DNA from: Streptomonospora alba
GTDB lineage: Bacteria; Actinomycetota; Actinomycetes; Streptosporangiales; Streptosporangiaceae
Assembly (NCBI RefSeq): GCF_000826685.1
Contig: NZ_JROO01000010.1
Coordinates: 158,607-222,606 of the forward strand
Reading direction: 5' to 3'
Length of the DNA: 64,000 nt
This document shows, one piece after another, positions 8,303-17,212 of this stretch (the first letter of the stretch is position 1; each line of letters opens with the position of its first letter). The notes under the pieces are model-generated. The model saw only the letters and a list, made by a program, of their open reading frames with translations. It did no database searches and was not told the origin of the DNA. Both the position numbers and the translations under genes were made by a program.

Positions 8303-11300
8303 TCACGCGAGGAGGGCGGCTATGCGGCTGATGTAGTCGTCGCGTCCGATGAATCCGCCGGCTCGGCCGGGTGGTACGGCGAGTCCGTCGACGAGGATCC
8401 CGAGGCGATCGGCGACGTCTTCCGCCGCCGTCGTGCGGGCGGTGCGGAGGAGGTCGGCGTCGCCGGGAAGCAGCGACCCCTGATTGAGGTGCCAGGCGGC
8501 GGAGTCGAGGACGACGTCGAGCCCATGGAGGCGTCGAGCCGATTCGAGCGCGCTTCGCCACGGACCGCTCATGGCGGCGAGGAGGCGGTCGAACTCCTCG
8601 AGAGTGCGTCGTGTGAGGTGGACTCGGGCAAGCTCCTCGATCTCGGCGAGGTAGGGGTTGGGATCGCCGGGGTCGACGCGGTGGCTGAGTTGGTCGGCGA
8701 GAACGCGCTCGTGCAGGGAAACGAGGCGCAGTGTCGAGCGCGCGTCGCTCGTTCCGGGGCCGTCGGGCGCGGGGACGGGTGAGGTGTCGGTTCCGTCGAG
8801 GAGCTGTTTCCCAGCCTCAAGCAGCAGGAGCCGGGTGTCGCCTCCGGCCGCGTGGAAGGATTTGGCCATGTCCTCGTAGGCGGTGATGCGATTGGTGTGC
8901 AGTACGCCTTGGAAGCCGCACAGCCGCCGGCAGGTGGCGGTGACAGACTCCACCGTGGTGGCCGCAGCGGCTTTGGCGAGGGTGCGGTCGCGGTTGGCGG
9001 CGAGCCAGGGCGCATAGGCGGTGCCGCTGTCCGTCGCGCGCGGCTCGGCGGTGTTGGTGCCGAGGCGTTCGTCGGTGAAGTCGCGACGCACCTTCTCGAC
9101 GTAGGAACCTGTGGCGTAGACACGTGCGATCGCCGAGGCGAGATCGCTGCTGTGGGTGGTGAACGTGAGCGCGGGGGTTCCCGGATCGCCGATGATCCGC
9201 TGCGCGTTGTAGCGGAAGGCGATGGCGACCGCGGCGCGGGCGGCCGAGGCGAGGGCGACGGCGGCGAAGACGACGGCGGCGTTGACTCCTCCCAGGGACC
9301 GGGCGAGCCGCTGCGTCGGCGTCAGGGGATCGGTGACGCCGCCGCCGGTGATGACGGCGGTGTCGCGGAGCCAGTAGCCGAACGGGATCTCGGCGTCCCG
9401 GAAGCGGATCACCGAGTAGTCGAGTGGCACCGGCGCTCCGCCGGGCAGGATCGTCACATCGGCTCGGGGGTGCGGGAAGCGGAACGCGAACGCGTGGATT
9501 CCGTGGTCGGAGTCGTCGACGACGAGGCGGGCGTTGACGACCGCGGTGCGTCCGAGTCCGGTCCAGCCGACGTTGGGCATGATCTTCAGCGCAGCATCCT
9601 CGGGGGTGTGGAGCGTGAAGGTACCGCGCTCGCGGTCGTAGCGGGCCTCGGTGCGGATGGTGGTCTGGGATCCGCCGCGTCCGAGTTCGGTGGCGACGAT
9701 CGCGCCGGGGGCGTCCATGGTGTCGAGGTCGGCGGTAAGGGCGTCCAGATCGTCGTCGGTGTGCCCGCATTCGACCAGAGCGGTTGTGGCGACGCCGTAG
9801 TGCACCATGGCGGCGTGCATCATGGCGGGATCGACGATTCCAGCCCATTCCATACCGGCCAGCAGGCGCATGGGGGAGTCGTGCAGCGCTCGGGCCGGCC
9901 CCAGGGCTCGGCCGAACGCCTGGAGGCGATGGTAGACGGCGCTGACGCCGGTGAGGTTCCAAGAGAACTCGGGCAGGTCGAGGAGTTCGTCGAGTTCGGC
10001 CCACACGGGCATGCGGTCGTGGAAGAGCGGATGCAGGGGCATTTCACCACCTCGATGTGCCGGTCGCGGCGAAGGTCGGGCAGGTGTTGCGGAAATCGCC
10101 GCCGTTTCCCGGTCCGGTGGCGGGGAGGGCTCGTCTCCCAGTTCGGTGTACCAGTAGCGCTGCAGATTCCAGGTGCGCTTGGGAAGTCGCGGACGCGCCG
10201 CGGTCTGGTCGGGCGGGGCGGCGAGGACGGCGTGGGCGTTGGCTCCGGAGAGTCCGAAAGAGGAGACGGCCGCCCGGCGACGGCCGTCCACGGGCCAGGG
10301 TTCGCAGGCGGTCGGCACGCGAAGCGCCGAGCCGTCCCAGTCGATGGCGGGCGCGAGGGCTGAGAGGTGCAGGGAAGCGGGCACCTGCCCGTGTTCGAGG
10401 GCGAGGACCGCCTTGAGGAAACCCGCGAGCCCGGCGACGGGTTCGAGGTGGCCGATGTTGGTCTTGACGGATCCGACGAGACACGGGCGCGCGTTGCCGC
10501 CGTAGACCTCGTGGAGGGCGGCGAGTTCGATGTCGTCGCCGGTACGGGTCCCCGGGCCGTGGGCCTCGACATAGGCGATCTCGCCGGGGCGGCGTCCCGC
10601 GTCGGCCAGGGCTTTGCGCATCATGCGAACCTGGCCCGGGCCGCTGGTGGCGACGATATTTCGGCCGGAGCGGCCGTTGGCGTTGACCGCGCTGCCTTCG
10701 ACGACGGCGTGGATCGGATCGCCGTTGTGCAGGGCGTCGGAGAGGCGCCGCAGGAGGACGGCGGCGACGCCTTCGCCGCGAGGGTAACCGTCGGCGTCGA
10801 CGCTGGCGAACGCGGAACGCCCGTGGGGCGAAAGGGCTTTCGCGAGGCCGTGGGAGGGTCCCCCATGGGGGTTGAGGATCAGGTGCGTTCCGGCGGCGAC
10901 CGCGGTGTCGACTTCGCCGCTTCGGAGCGCCCGGCAGGCGGTGTGGACAGCGGTCAACGACGCCGAGCACGAGGTGTCGAGCGTGAGGCTGGGGCCTTGG
11001 AGGTCGAAGAAGTGCGACACCCGTCCGGACAGGAAGCTCTTGAGCCCTCCGCCGGACAGCGTGTACATGTTCGGCGGCTCAGCGGAGGTCGAAAGGTCCC
11101 AGTAGTCGGAATGGGACTCGCCGACCCAGATCCCGCTGCGCGGCCCCGCGAGGTCGGCGGCCGAGAGTCCGGCGTCGTCGAAGGACTCCTGGACGGTCAT
11201 GAGTAGCAAACGCAGGCGCGGATCCGAGCGGTGGGCCTCACGAGGGCCGAACCCGAAATGCCGGGCGTCGAACCGGTCGACGCCGTCGACGAATCCGCCT

Positions 11301-12181
11301 GCGTTCATGATCTGCGGCTCTTCGTCGTCGCGGACGCGGTCGGCCGGGACGGGGCCGACGGCGCTGCGGCCGGTACGGAGCAGTTCCCAAAAGGAGGCGG
11401 GGTCGGCGGCTCCGGGGAACCGGCAGGCCATACCGATCACGGCGACGGGATCGGTGCGATGCCGGTCGACGGTGTCGCGCACGACGATGCGGATCGATTC
11501 GTCGGGTTGTTCGGTGACGAGGAAATGGCCGGCGTCGACGAGATCGACGGAGATGTCAGCGTGGGTCGTCTCGCTCCATTCCGTCAGGCTGCCGGGGTCG
11601 AACAGCGGGTCCCGCCTGCCGCAGACGGCCGTGATGGGACAGGTCAGCGTGTACGGCGCGGGCCGGTAGCGACCCACGGCCGCGGCGTCGGCGCGGATGG
11701 CGTCGACGTTGGCACGGACCGCGTCGCGGGCGGATTCGGGGGCCCCGCCCAGCCGGATGACCTCGTCGACTACACCGTCGTCGGAGAGTTCGTGCTGGGA
11801 GGAGAACCGGCTCGGAGGCAAGTGGGGAGGCGGCGCGGAGAGGACGAACAATCGTTCGGGGCCGGTGCCGTGGCGTTGGCTGAGCAGGGCGGCCACGGCG
11901 TGCGCGAGCCAGGCTCCCATCGAGTGGCCGAGGAAGTAGTAGGGCCCGTTCAGGAGGGGGATGACGTCGGAGGCGATGCCTTCGGCGAGTGTGTGCAGGG
12001 ATGTGACGAGCGGCTCGTGTCGCCGCGGGCCTCTCCCGGGCAGCAGCACCGGGAGCACGTCTATACCGGGAACCCGCCAGTCCCCGAATAGGGACGAAGG
12101 CGCGCCCGAGTAGGGGAAGCAGAGCAGGTGCTGGTCGGCGGCGGGGTCGGGGGTGTGTGCGAGCCACGGAGTCGACGCCAC
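8303..12181 (-). CDS. Fusion: type II thioesterase - PKS ketosynthase - acyl-CoA oxidase-like domain
   Basis: This 1292-residue three-part protein starts with an alpha/beta-hydrolase thioesterase (residues 1-240, GHSMG at 85-89, His219 in DAGHF) of the type that proofreads carrier proteins. Residues 244-665 are a modular-PKS-like ketosynthase (VAVIGMACRFPG, active Cys405 in DTSCSAS, His541 in EAHGPGT, His578 in KTNIGH). The KS ends in a post-AT-like linker (LQRYWYTE, near 673-680), although no AT is present. Residues about 715-1292 resemble acyl-CoA oxidases (ATELGRGGSQTTIRTEARYD, then LCGFQGVL). By eye, the oxidase catalytic Glu (YEGDN in the family) aligns with Gly here (AAGGDT). It is the last gene of the ACP-KS-KR operon, 24 bp after KR. 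Its role in making or oxidising an acyl chain is inferred. I know of no named protein with this order. Confidence 0.85.
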   Translation of the reverse strand: MASTPWLAHTPDPAADQHLLCFPYSGAPSSLFGDWRVPGIDVLPVLLPGRGPRRHEPLVTSLHTLAEGIASDVIPLLNGPYYFLGHSMGAWLAHAVAALLSQRHGTGPERLFVLSAPPPHLPPSRFSSQHELSDDGVVDEVIRLGGAPESARDAVRANVDAIRADAAAVGRYRPAPYTLTCPITAVCGRRDPLFDPGSLTEWSETTHADISVDLVDAGHFLVTEQPDESIRIVVRDTVDRHRTDPVAVIGMACRFPGAADPASFWELLRTGRSAVGPVPADRVRDDEEPQIMNAGGFVDGVDRFDARHFGFGPREAHRSDPRLRLLLMTVQESFDDAGLSAADLAGPRSGIWVGESHSDYWDLSTSAEPPNMYTLSGGGLKSFLSGRVSHFFDLQGPSLTLDTSCSASLTAVHTACRALRSGEVDTAVAAGTHLILNPHGGPSHGLAKALSPHGRSAFASVDADGYPRGEGVAAVLLRRLSDALHNGDPIHAVVEGSAVNANGRSGRNIVATSGPGQVRMMRKALADAGRRPGEIAYVEAHGPGTRTGDDIELAALHEVYGGNARPCLVGSVKTNIGHLEPVAGLAGFLKAVLALEHGQVPASLHLSALAPAIDWDGSALRVPTACEPWPVDGRRRAAVSSFGLSGANAHAVLAAPPDQTAARPRLPKRTWNLQRYWYTELGDEPSPPPDRETAAISATPARPSPRPAHRGGEMPLHPLFHDRMPVWAELDELLDLPEFSWNLTGVSAVYHRLQAFGRALGPARALHDSPMRLLAGMEWAGIVDPAMMHAAMVHYGVATTALVECGHTDDDLDALTADLDTMDAPGAIVATELGRGGSQTTIRTEARYDRERGTFTLHTPEDAALKIMPNVGWTGLGRTAVVNARLVVDDSDHGIHAFAFRFPHPRADVTILPGGAPVPLDYSVIRFRDAEIPFGYWLRDTAVITGGGVTDPLTPTQRLARSLGGVNAAVVFAAVALASAARAAVAIAFRYNAQRIIGDPGTPALTFTTHSSDLASAIARVYATGSYVEKVRRDFTDERLGTNTAEPRATDSGTAYAPWLAANRDRTLAKAAAATTVESVTATCRRLCGFQGVLHTNRITAYEDMAKSFHAAGGDTRLLLLEAGKQLLDGTDTSPVPAPDGPGTSDARSTLRLVSLHERVLADQLSHRVDPGDPNPYLAEIEELARVHLTRRTLEEFDRLLAAMSGPWRSALESARRLHGLDVVLDSAAWHLNQGSLLPGDADLLRTARTTAAEDVADRLGILVDGLAVPPGRAGGFIGRDDYISRIAALLA

Positions 12182-12205
12182 GGCCCACTCCTTTCCGGGC
12201 GGGGA

Positions 12206-12967
12206 CTAGAACTGGCTGAATCCGCCGTCGACGCTGATCGCCGTCCCCGAGATGGCGGAGCCCTGGGGGGAGGCGAGAAGGGCGACGAGGGCGGCGACTT
12301 CGGCGGGGTCGACGATGCGGCCGAGGTCGCCGGTGTAGTGCTGGGCGGCGGTGGCGAAGTCGGCGCCGGCGGTTTCGATCGCGCCTTGCAGCTCGCGGGG
12401 GATCATCTCGGTGTCGGTCATGCCGGGGCAGACGGCGTTGACGCTGACGCCGCGGGCGGTGACCTCCTTGGCGAGGGTTTTGGTGAATCCGATGAGTGCG
12501 TGTTTGGAGGCGGTGTAGCCGGGAAGTCCAGCGACTCCGGTCTTGCCCGCGATAGAGGACATGTTGACGATCCGCCCGTAGCCCCGAGGCAGCATGTGCC
12601 GCAATGCCGAGCGGCACGCCCAGAACGCCGAGTTGACGTTGAGGGTGAAGGCGCGGTCCAGGGTGTCGTCGTCGAGTTCGGTGACGGGACGTCCGTGGTC
12701 GGTGACGCCTCCGGCGTTGTTGACGAGTACGTCGATGCGGCGGTGATCGTCCACGGTCTGCTCGATGAGACGAGCGACCTGCGCGGGGTCGGTGGCGTCG
12801 CACTCGACGTAGCGGACACGGCTTCCGCCCAGGTCGGCGACCGCGTCGCGGCCGCGCTCGGGTGACCGGCCCGCGATGACGACGGTGGCACCGTCGGCGA
12901 GAAGCTTTTCTGCGCAGGCGAGCCCGATGCCTGCTGTGCCACCCGTGATGATTGCGACGTTTCCCAT
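12206..12967 (-). CDS. 3-oxoacyl-ACP reductase-like SDR (ketoreductase)
   Basis: This 253-residue classical SDR has TGGTAGIG at 8-15, NNAG at 83-86, catalytic Ser138, Tyr151 and Lys155 (YTASK), and C-terminal SGTAISVDGG. Arg34 in AGRSP after beta-2 suggests NADPH use, as in FabG. AGGAG precedes the ATG. It lies 20 bp after the ketosynthase and 24 bp before the TE-KS-oxidase fusion, so it most likely reduces the 3-keto group of the acyl chain carried on the operon's ACP. Confidence 0.88.
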   Translation of the reverse strand: MGNVAIITGGTAGIGLACAEKLLADGATVVIAGRSPERGRDAVADLGGSRVRYVECDATDPAQVARLIEQTVDDHRRIDVLVNNAGGVTDHGRPVTELDDDTLDRAFTLNVNSAFWACRSALRHMLPRGYGRIVNMSSIAGKTGVAGLPGYTASKHALIGFTKTLAKEVTARGVSVNAVCPGMTDTEMIPRELQGAIETAGADFATAAQHYTGDLGRIVDPAEVAALVALLASPQGSAISGTAISVDGGFSQF

Positions 12968-12987
12968 CGAAGCGGCTCCTTGTGAGG

Positions 12988-14220
12988 TTAGGCGGTGGTG
13001 AAGGCGAGGACGGCGTTGTGGCCGCCGAAGCCGAAGCTGCTGGAAATGGCGTTTTCCAGCGTCTGTGAACGGGCGTCGCCGATGACGAGGTCGAGGTCCT
13101 CGGCGCCTTTGCACGGTGTGGCGAGATTCGCTACGGGCGGCACGGTTCGGGTGTGTACCGCGAGCACGGTGTAGGCGGCCTCGATGGCGCCGGCCGCCCC
13201 CATCGTGTGGCCGGTGACGCCCTTCGTGGAGGTCACCACAGCGGTCGGTGCTGTGGCGGCCACGACCCCCGCCTCGACCGCGTCGCCCGTGGGGGTGGAG
13301 GTGGCGTGGGCGTTGACATGGGCGATGTCCCGTGGGGAGAGGCCGCCGTCGCGGCACGCCTGTGCGATCGCCTCCTTGGCGCCGCGGCCGTCGGGGGCGG
13401 GCGAAGTGATGTGGTACGCATCCGACGTGGTTCCGTACCCGGCCAACTTGGCGTAGCGGCTGATGCCGCGGGCGGCGGCATCGGACTCTCGTTCGAGCAC
13501 GAGGACTCCCGCCCCCTCGCCCATGACGAACCCGTCGTGTTCGGCGTCAAAGGGCCGCGAAGCCTGGGCGGGCGGGAACCGGCTCCCCCGCGACAAGGCC
13601 CGCAGCTTGTCGAATCCCGCCACCTGCAGCGGCGTTACGCTGGCGTCGGTGCCGCCGGCGACGACGACGTCGGCGGCACCTGAGCGCAGCAGCCCCAGTG
13701 CGGTGCCGATCGCCGTCGCGCCCGAGGCGCAGGCGGTGGAGACGACCACGGCCGGACCGGTGGTGCCCAGCTCGATCGACAGGATGCCAGCAACCATGTT
13801 CGCCAGGGCGTTGGGCAGAAACCGGGCGTTGACGGCGTCCGGGCCCTCGGCCATGAGCCGTGCGTGGTTGTCTTCGAGCGTCTGCACCCCGCCGAACGCG
13901 GTCCCCATAACGACGGCCACGCGGGCCTCTTGCACCGCAGTCTGCGTGAGGCGGGCGTCGCCGAGGGCTTCTTGCGCTGCGACCAGAGCGAACTGCGTGC
14001 TGCGATCGTACCGGCGGGAGAGGCGCCGGCCGGTGAGGCGGCCGGCGTCGAATCCGCCCGGAACGGTACTGGCGAATCCGACAGGTGCGTGCGCGAGGGA
14101 GTCGAGGGCGCCGGCGGTCGGAATCCCGGAACAGACGGCCCTCCAGTTGGAGGCACGTCCGACGCCGGCGGGAGTGACGAGCCCAACGCCGGTGACCGCG
14201 ACCGGAGGGCTATCCGTCAC
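12988..14220 (-). CDS. FabF-type 3-oxoacyl-ACP synthase
   Basis: This 410-residue condensing enzyme of the KAS II or type II PKS alpha class has catalytic Cys164 in STACASGA, His305 in NAHATSTPTGD and His338 in KGVTGHTMGAAG. All three are intact, so it is an active condensing subunit and not a chain-length factor. The start overlaps the end of the ACP gene by 11 bp, implying coupled translation. No partner CLF is encoded beside it; the KS in the TE-KS-oxidase fusion is the only other candidate. It extends an ACP-bound chain, of unknown length. Confidence 0.92.
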   Translation of the reverse strand: MTDSPPVAVTGVGLVTPAGVGRASNWRAVCSGIPTAGALDSLAHAPVGFASTVPGGFDAGRLTGRRLSRRYDRSTQFALVAAQEALGDARLTQTAVQEARVAVVMGTAFGGVQTLEDNHARLMAEGPDAVNARFLPNALANMVAGILSIELGTTGPAVVVSTACASGATAIGTALGLLRSGAADVVVAGGTDASVTPLQVAGFDKLRALSRGSRFPPAQASRPFDAEHDGFVMGEGAGVLVLERESDAAARGISRYAKLAGYGTTSDAYHITSPAPDGRGAKEAIAQACRDGGLSPRDIAHVNAHATSTPTGDAVEAGVVAATAPTAVVTSTKGVTGHTMGAAGAIEAAYTVLAVHTRTVPPVANLATPCKGAEDLDLVIGDARSQTLENAISSSFGFGGHNAVLAFTTA

Positions 14221-14461
14221 GGTGCTCAGCTCCCGCCTTCCCGGAGACGACGCCGACTACCTGCTCGACGGTGCTCTGTGTGGTCAGTTCGTCTTCACCG
14301 ATCCTGATGCCGAACTTGTGCTGGAGGATGTCGCCGAGTTCGACGGCGGCGACGGAATCGACCCCGATATCCTCAAGGGTGTTCCCAGGAATTATCTCGT
14401 CGGCTGGTATATCGAATTCCTCGCTCAGGATTCCGGATACCTCTGCGGATATATCAAGCAA
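14210..14461 (-). CDS. Acyl carrier protein
   Basis: This 83-residue ACP has phosphopantetheine site Ser36 in GVDSVAAVELGD (Val in place of the common Leu after Ser). The start is TTG at 14461 with AAGGA seven bases upstream. It is the first gene of the minus-strand operon ACP, KS, KR, TE-KS-oxidase. A dedicated ACP with its own ketosynthase indicates a discrete acyl chain made apart from primary fatty acid synthesis. Confidence 0.9.
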   Translation of the reverse strand: MLDISAEVSGILSEEFDIPADEIIPGNTLEDIGVDSVAAVELGDILQHKFGIRIGEDELTTQSTVEQVVGVVSGKAGAEHRDG

Positions 14462-14966
14462 TCTGATTCCTTTCGCGAAATGCCGGTTCGGTGGCGTGCT
14501 CGTCAGGTATCGACGTCCCTACGCACGTCTCCGGTGTACGAACGAAGCGAAAATCCGTACCTGTTCGTCCCTGGAAACATCCCCATTCCACCGTGCGCGG
14601 TCCGCAGAACGGAAGGGAGAGCGCGGGCGAACGTGTCAATGCCCAGGGGTGGACTCAACAGGTTCATTGCGTTCGCGGCGTTTCGTCGCTGAATACCTTC
14701 GGGAAAACCCGGTGTGCGGATTGCGCGCCCGCTCCCACGCCGGGGGCGGCCGCATCCCCCGGGACCGCGTCCGGCTCTGCTCGAGGCTTGCTGCCATCGA
14801 CCCGGCGGCGCGGATTCACGCGGTGGGCACCAAGGGCGCGGGCCTCCCGCGAGCCGTCCAGCGCCGCGATCCGCGGTCATGAACGTCATGAAGGCTCATC
14901 CCGTGCCCCCCTCGCGGTTTCCGTTCCTAACCCGTCGTCGAGGCGGCGACCTCTAGTGCCCTAGAC
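14462..14966. other. Intergenic region upstream of the ACP operon
   Basis: These 505 bases hold the promoter region of the minus-strand ACP operon and perhaps of the plus-strand gene that follows. A TTGACA on the minus strand (14639 to 14634) has no convincing -10 partner at 16-18 bases. I see no coding sequence here. Confidence 0.4.
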
Positions 14967-15941
14967 GTGTCCTTTTCAGGAAATACAAGGCCAAACCATG
15001 CAATGTGGACTCGTTTCTTTTGTGGGAGATCGCCCTATTTGGACCACGAACCCATTCGGAAAAACATGCGGCTGCGGTTTCACTCGTTTTCGATCGGCGA
15101 TAACTATATCGCTGGAGGGCGGTCCGCCGGCGGTCGATTGAGTTCCAGAAGATATGTGAGGGCTGGTGTGGGAAGAACACGGATATTGGTGTGGCTCGCC
15201 GCGTCCGGTGTGCGCAAGGGCGAAATCGTCGTATTGCAGTGCTTCCGTGATCCCCACCGGGGTTGGGTGCCCTGTCCGGCGGCGCCGCTGGTCGCCGCCC
15301 ATGCGGACGGCCGAGGACGCGAGGTGCGCACGTATGAACTCGACATGGCCCCTGAGGCCGGAGAAGACGCGACTGTCTGCGCTGCCAGCTATATCGATCC
15401 CCGGACCGGTCTTCCTGTCGGTGTTGCGATCGGTGCCCGCTCCGACGATGCCGGGGCGATGGCGATCGCGCGCGACGTCACGGAGTCCTGGATGGCCGTC
15501 ATGCGGTCACGGCGCCTACTCCTGTGTGACCGGAGTTGTGGGTCCGGGTGCGCGCGAATCGATTCGTCCGACGTCGTCTTCGTGCTCGGGGACGCTCCTG
15601 CAGCGGAGGCCTGCGGCATTGCCGTTCGACCTGAGCACCCGCGTGCGGCGGTACACGTCGTCGACGACCGCATGGTCGTCGCACCGGAATGGCTCGCCGG
15701 ACGCAGGGATGTCGGAGTGGTTCTGGGGGAGAACGTCCGCCCCACGCTCGTTCGCACACTGCTCAGTGCCCTCGACGGCGTGGGACCGGTGGTCGTCGAC
15801 CACTGTGTGCCCCGGGCCGGCGGGGCGGGCGTCCAGGCGCCGACGTCGGTCGACGCGCGAGGCGATGCGCGTCACCGCGTTCCGGTATCGGGACGCCAAA
15901 GTGCGGTGGCCCGCGCCAGTAGTCCGCGTGCGACCTCATGA
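14967..15941 (+). CDS. Hypothetical protein, cysteine-containing
   Basis: An open frame of up to 324 residues that I do not recognise with confidence. The start is uncertain: ATG 14967, ATG 15069 or the GTG near 15157, where GC-rich codon use begins, are all possible. Residues about 180-195 carry a CDRSCGSGC cluster. The stretch EWLAGRRDVGVVLGE plus a preceding VVFVLGD faintly recalls the C-terminal lobe of IspH, but the iron-sulfur cysteine pattern of IspH is not evident. Its last 70 bp run antisense over the end of the XRE-TPR regulator, an unusual overlap for two real genes. The C-terminal residues (after about 275) may therefore be spurious. Confidence 0.5.
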   Translation: MSFSGNTRPNHAMWTRFFCGRSPYLDHEPIRKNMRLRFHSFSIGDNYIAGGRSAGGRLSSRRYVRAGVGRTRILVWLAASGVRKGEIVVLQCFRDPHRGWVPCPAAPLVAAHADGRGREVRTYELDMAPEAGEDATVCAASYIDPRTGLPVGVAIGARSDDAGAMAIARDVTESWMAVMRSRRLLLCDRSCGSGCARIDSSDVVFVLGDAPAAEACGIAVRPEHPRAAVHVVDDRMVVAPEWLAGRRDVGVVLGENVRPTLVRTLLSALDGVGPVVVDHCVPRAGGAGVQAPTSVDARGDARHRVPVSGRQSAVARASSPRATS

Positions 15942-17212
15942 GCGGCGTGGGGCCGGACACGGGACCGCAGGACGGCGAGTGCCGATCGAGCCCGTCCGCT
16001 GCGAATCGAGGGATAGATATCCAGGAAGCGGTGCCAGCTCGACACCGCTTGTTCGAGTTGTCCCTGATCCAGGTGGTGCTCGGCAAGGCGCGCGCAGATG
16101 AGAGCTGTCGAGCGTCGCTCGCACGCCGGGCGCCACTGCACGGCGTTCGTGAAATCGAGAGTGGCGCCGGACCGGTCCCCCAATAGGCTTCGGACAACGG
16201 CGCGCTGGTGGGCGAACGCTGCCCAGTGGTAGGTGACCGTTCCGGGGCCGCTCGTCGCCGCCTCCATGTACCGCTCGGCCGAGCTGAGGCAGGAGAGCGC
16301 CGCGTCCCGGTTGTCCCTACCGGCGTGGGCGACGGCGAGCTGGCCATGAAGGAAAGCGCTCGACGCGTCGTCGGTGCCGCGCGCAGCGGCATCGACGGCC
16401 GCGCCGGCGAGATCGAGCGCCTGGTGGCGATGTCCGAGATGCCACGCCTGCACGCTCATCGCACGCAGCGTCACCGCATACCCCCACGCGTCGGCACCTT
16501 CAGCCGCGAGCAGGAGGGAAGCCCGGTAAAACCGTTGCGAAATACCGTGCTCCTCCAGATCGAAATAGGCGAAGCCGCACAGGTAGCTGAGCCTCGCAGA
16601 CGTGCGAAGCAGCCGGCGCCGTGTGTCGGTACTGCCCGGAGAGCGCAACCAGGGGGCAACGGTGCGGTGAAGGTATTCGCCGAGGAACGGGGCGACCCTT
16701 GACGCGCCGTGTACCGCCTCGGTTCTGGAGAAGATCTCCAGCATCTCCTCGCTGGTCTCGAGCTCGTCCTCTCCCACAGGTCCCGAATACGGGGTTTGGC
16801 GGTGTGCCGGCGGGAATTCGGTGGCGGGGCGCCACACGGGAACGTCCAGGTCGTGCAGGTTGAAGACGTATCGATGATCCCATCCGCTCTCGGCGGAGGA
16901 GCCGAGCCTCTCGAGCTGGGTCACCGCGTCGCCGCCGTCCTGCTCTGCGGAGCCGCCGCCGGCGAATCCCGCGTCTGCCGCGGTGACCGTTCGGCCCAGA
17001 CTCCGTGACAGGACTTCCGCCACGAGGTCGGGCACAGGCCACCGAGGACGGGTCCCCGACCGCCACTGACTCACCGAGGCGCGCCCGTACCTCAGGCCCA
17101 CCCCCATCTCCGCACCTATCGCGTTGACCTTCTTCGCCAACTCCTCGCCGCTCAATCGTGCTTCCTGCTGTAGCCGGATCAGACTCTGATTCGAGACTGG
17201 TTCGTCCACCAT
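15872..17212 (-). CDS. XRE-family regulator with TPR-like C-terminus
   Basis: This 446-residue protein has an N-terminal helix-turn-helix (about residues 9-75; SLIRLQQEARLSGEELAKKV then RASVSQWRSGTRP). A long helical repeat region (about 170-440; QALDLAGAAVDAAARG and further repeats) follows. It is typical of Streptomyces pathway or developmental regulators that sense a peptide or small molecule through TPR-like helices. It is the nearest regulator to the ACP-KS-KR operon, on the same strand 2.7 kb upstream, and may control it. ATG 17212 is chosen as the first Met before the helix-turn-helix. Confidence 0.85.
   Translation of the reverse strand: MVDEPVSNQSLIRLQQEARLSGEELAKKVNAIGAEMGVGLRYGRASVSQWRSGTRPRWPVPDLVAEVLSRSLGRTVTAADAGFAGGGSAEQDGGDAVTQLERLGSSAESGWDHRYVFNLHDLDVPVWRPATEFPPAHRQTPYSGPVGEDELETSEEMLEIFSRTEAVHGASRVAPFLGEYLHRTVAPWLRSPGSTDTRRRLLRTSARLSYLCGFAYFDLEEHGISQRFYRASLLLAAEGADAWGYAVTLRAMSVQAWHLGHRHQALDLAGAAVDAAARGTDDASSAFLHGQLAVAHAGRDNRDAALSCLSSAERYMEAATSGPGTVTYHWAAFAHQRAVVRSLLGDRSGATLDFTNAVQWRPACERRSTALICARLAEHHLDQGQLEQAVSSWHRFLDIYPSIRSGRARSALAVLRSRVRPHAAHEVARGLLARATALWRPDTGTR

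Noticed and set aside
10367..12865. Several long plus-strand frames over cluster A
   Set aside because: They lie opposite codons of the TE-KS-oxidase and KR genes and have low-complexity Gly/Asp/Val content.
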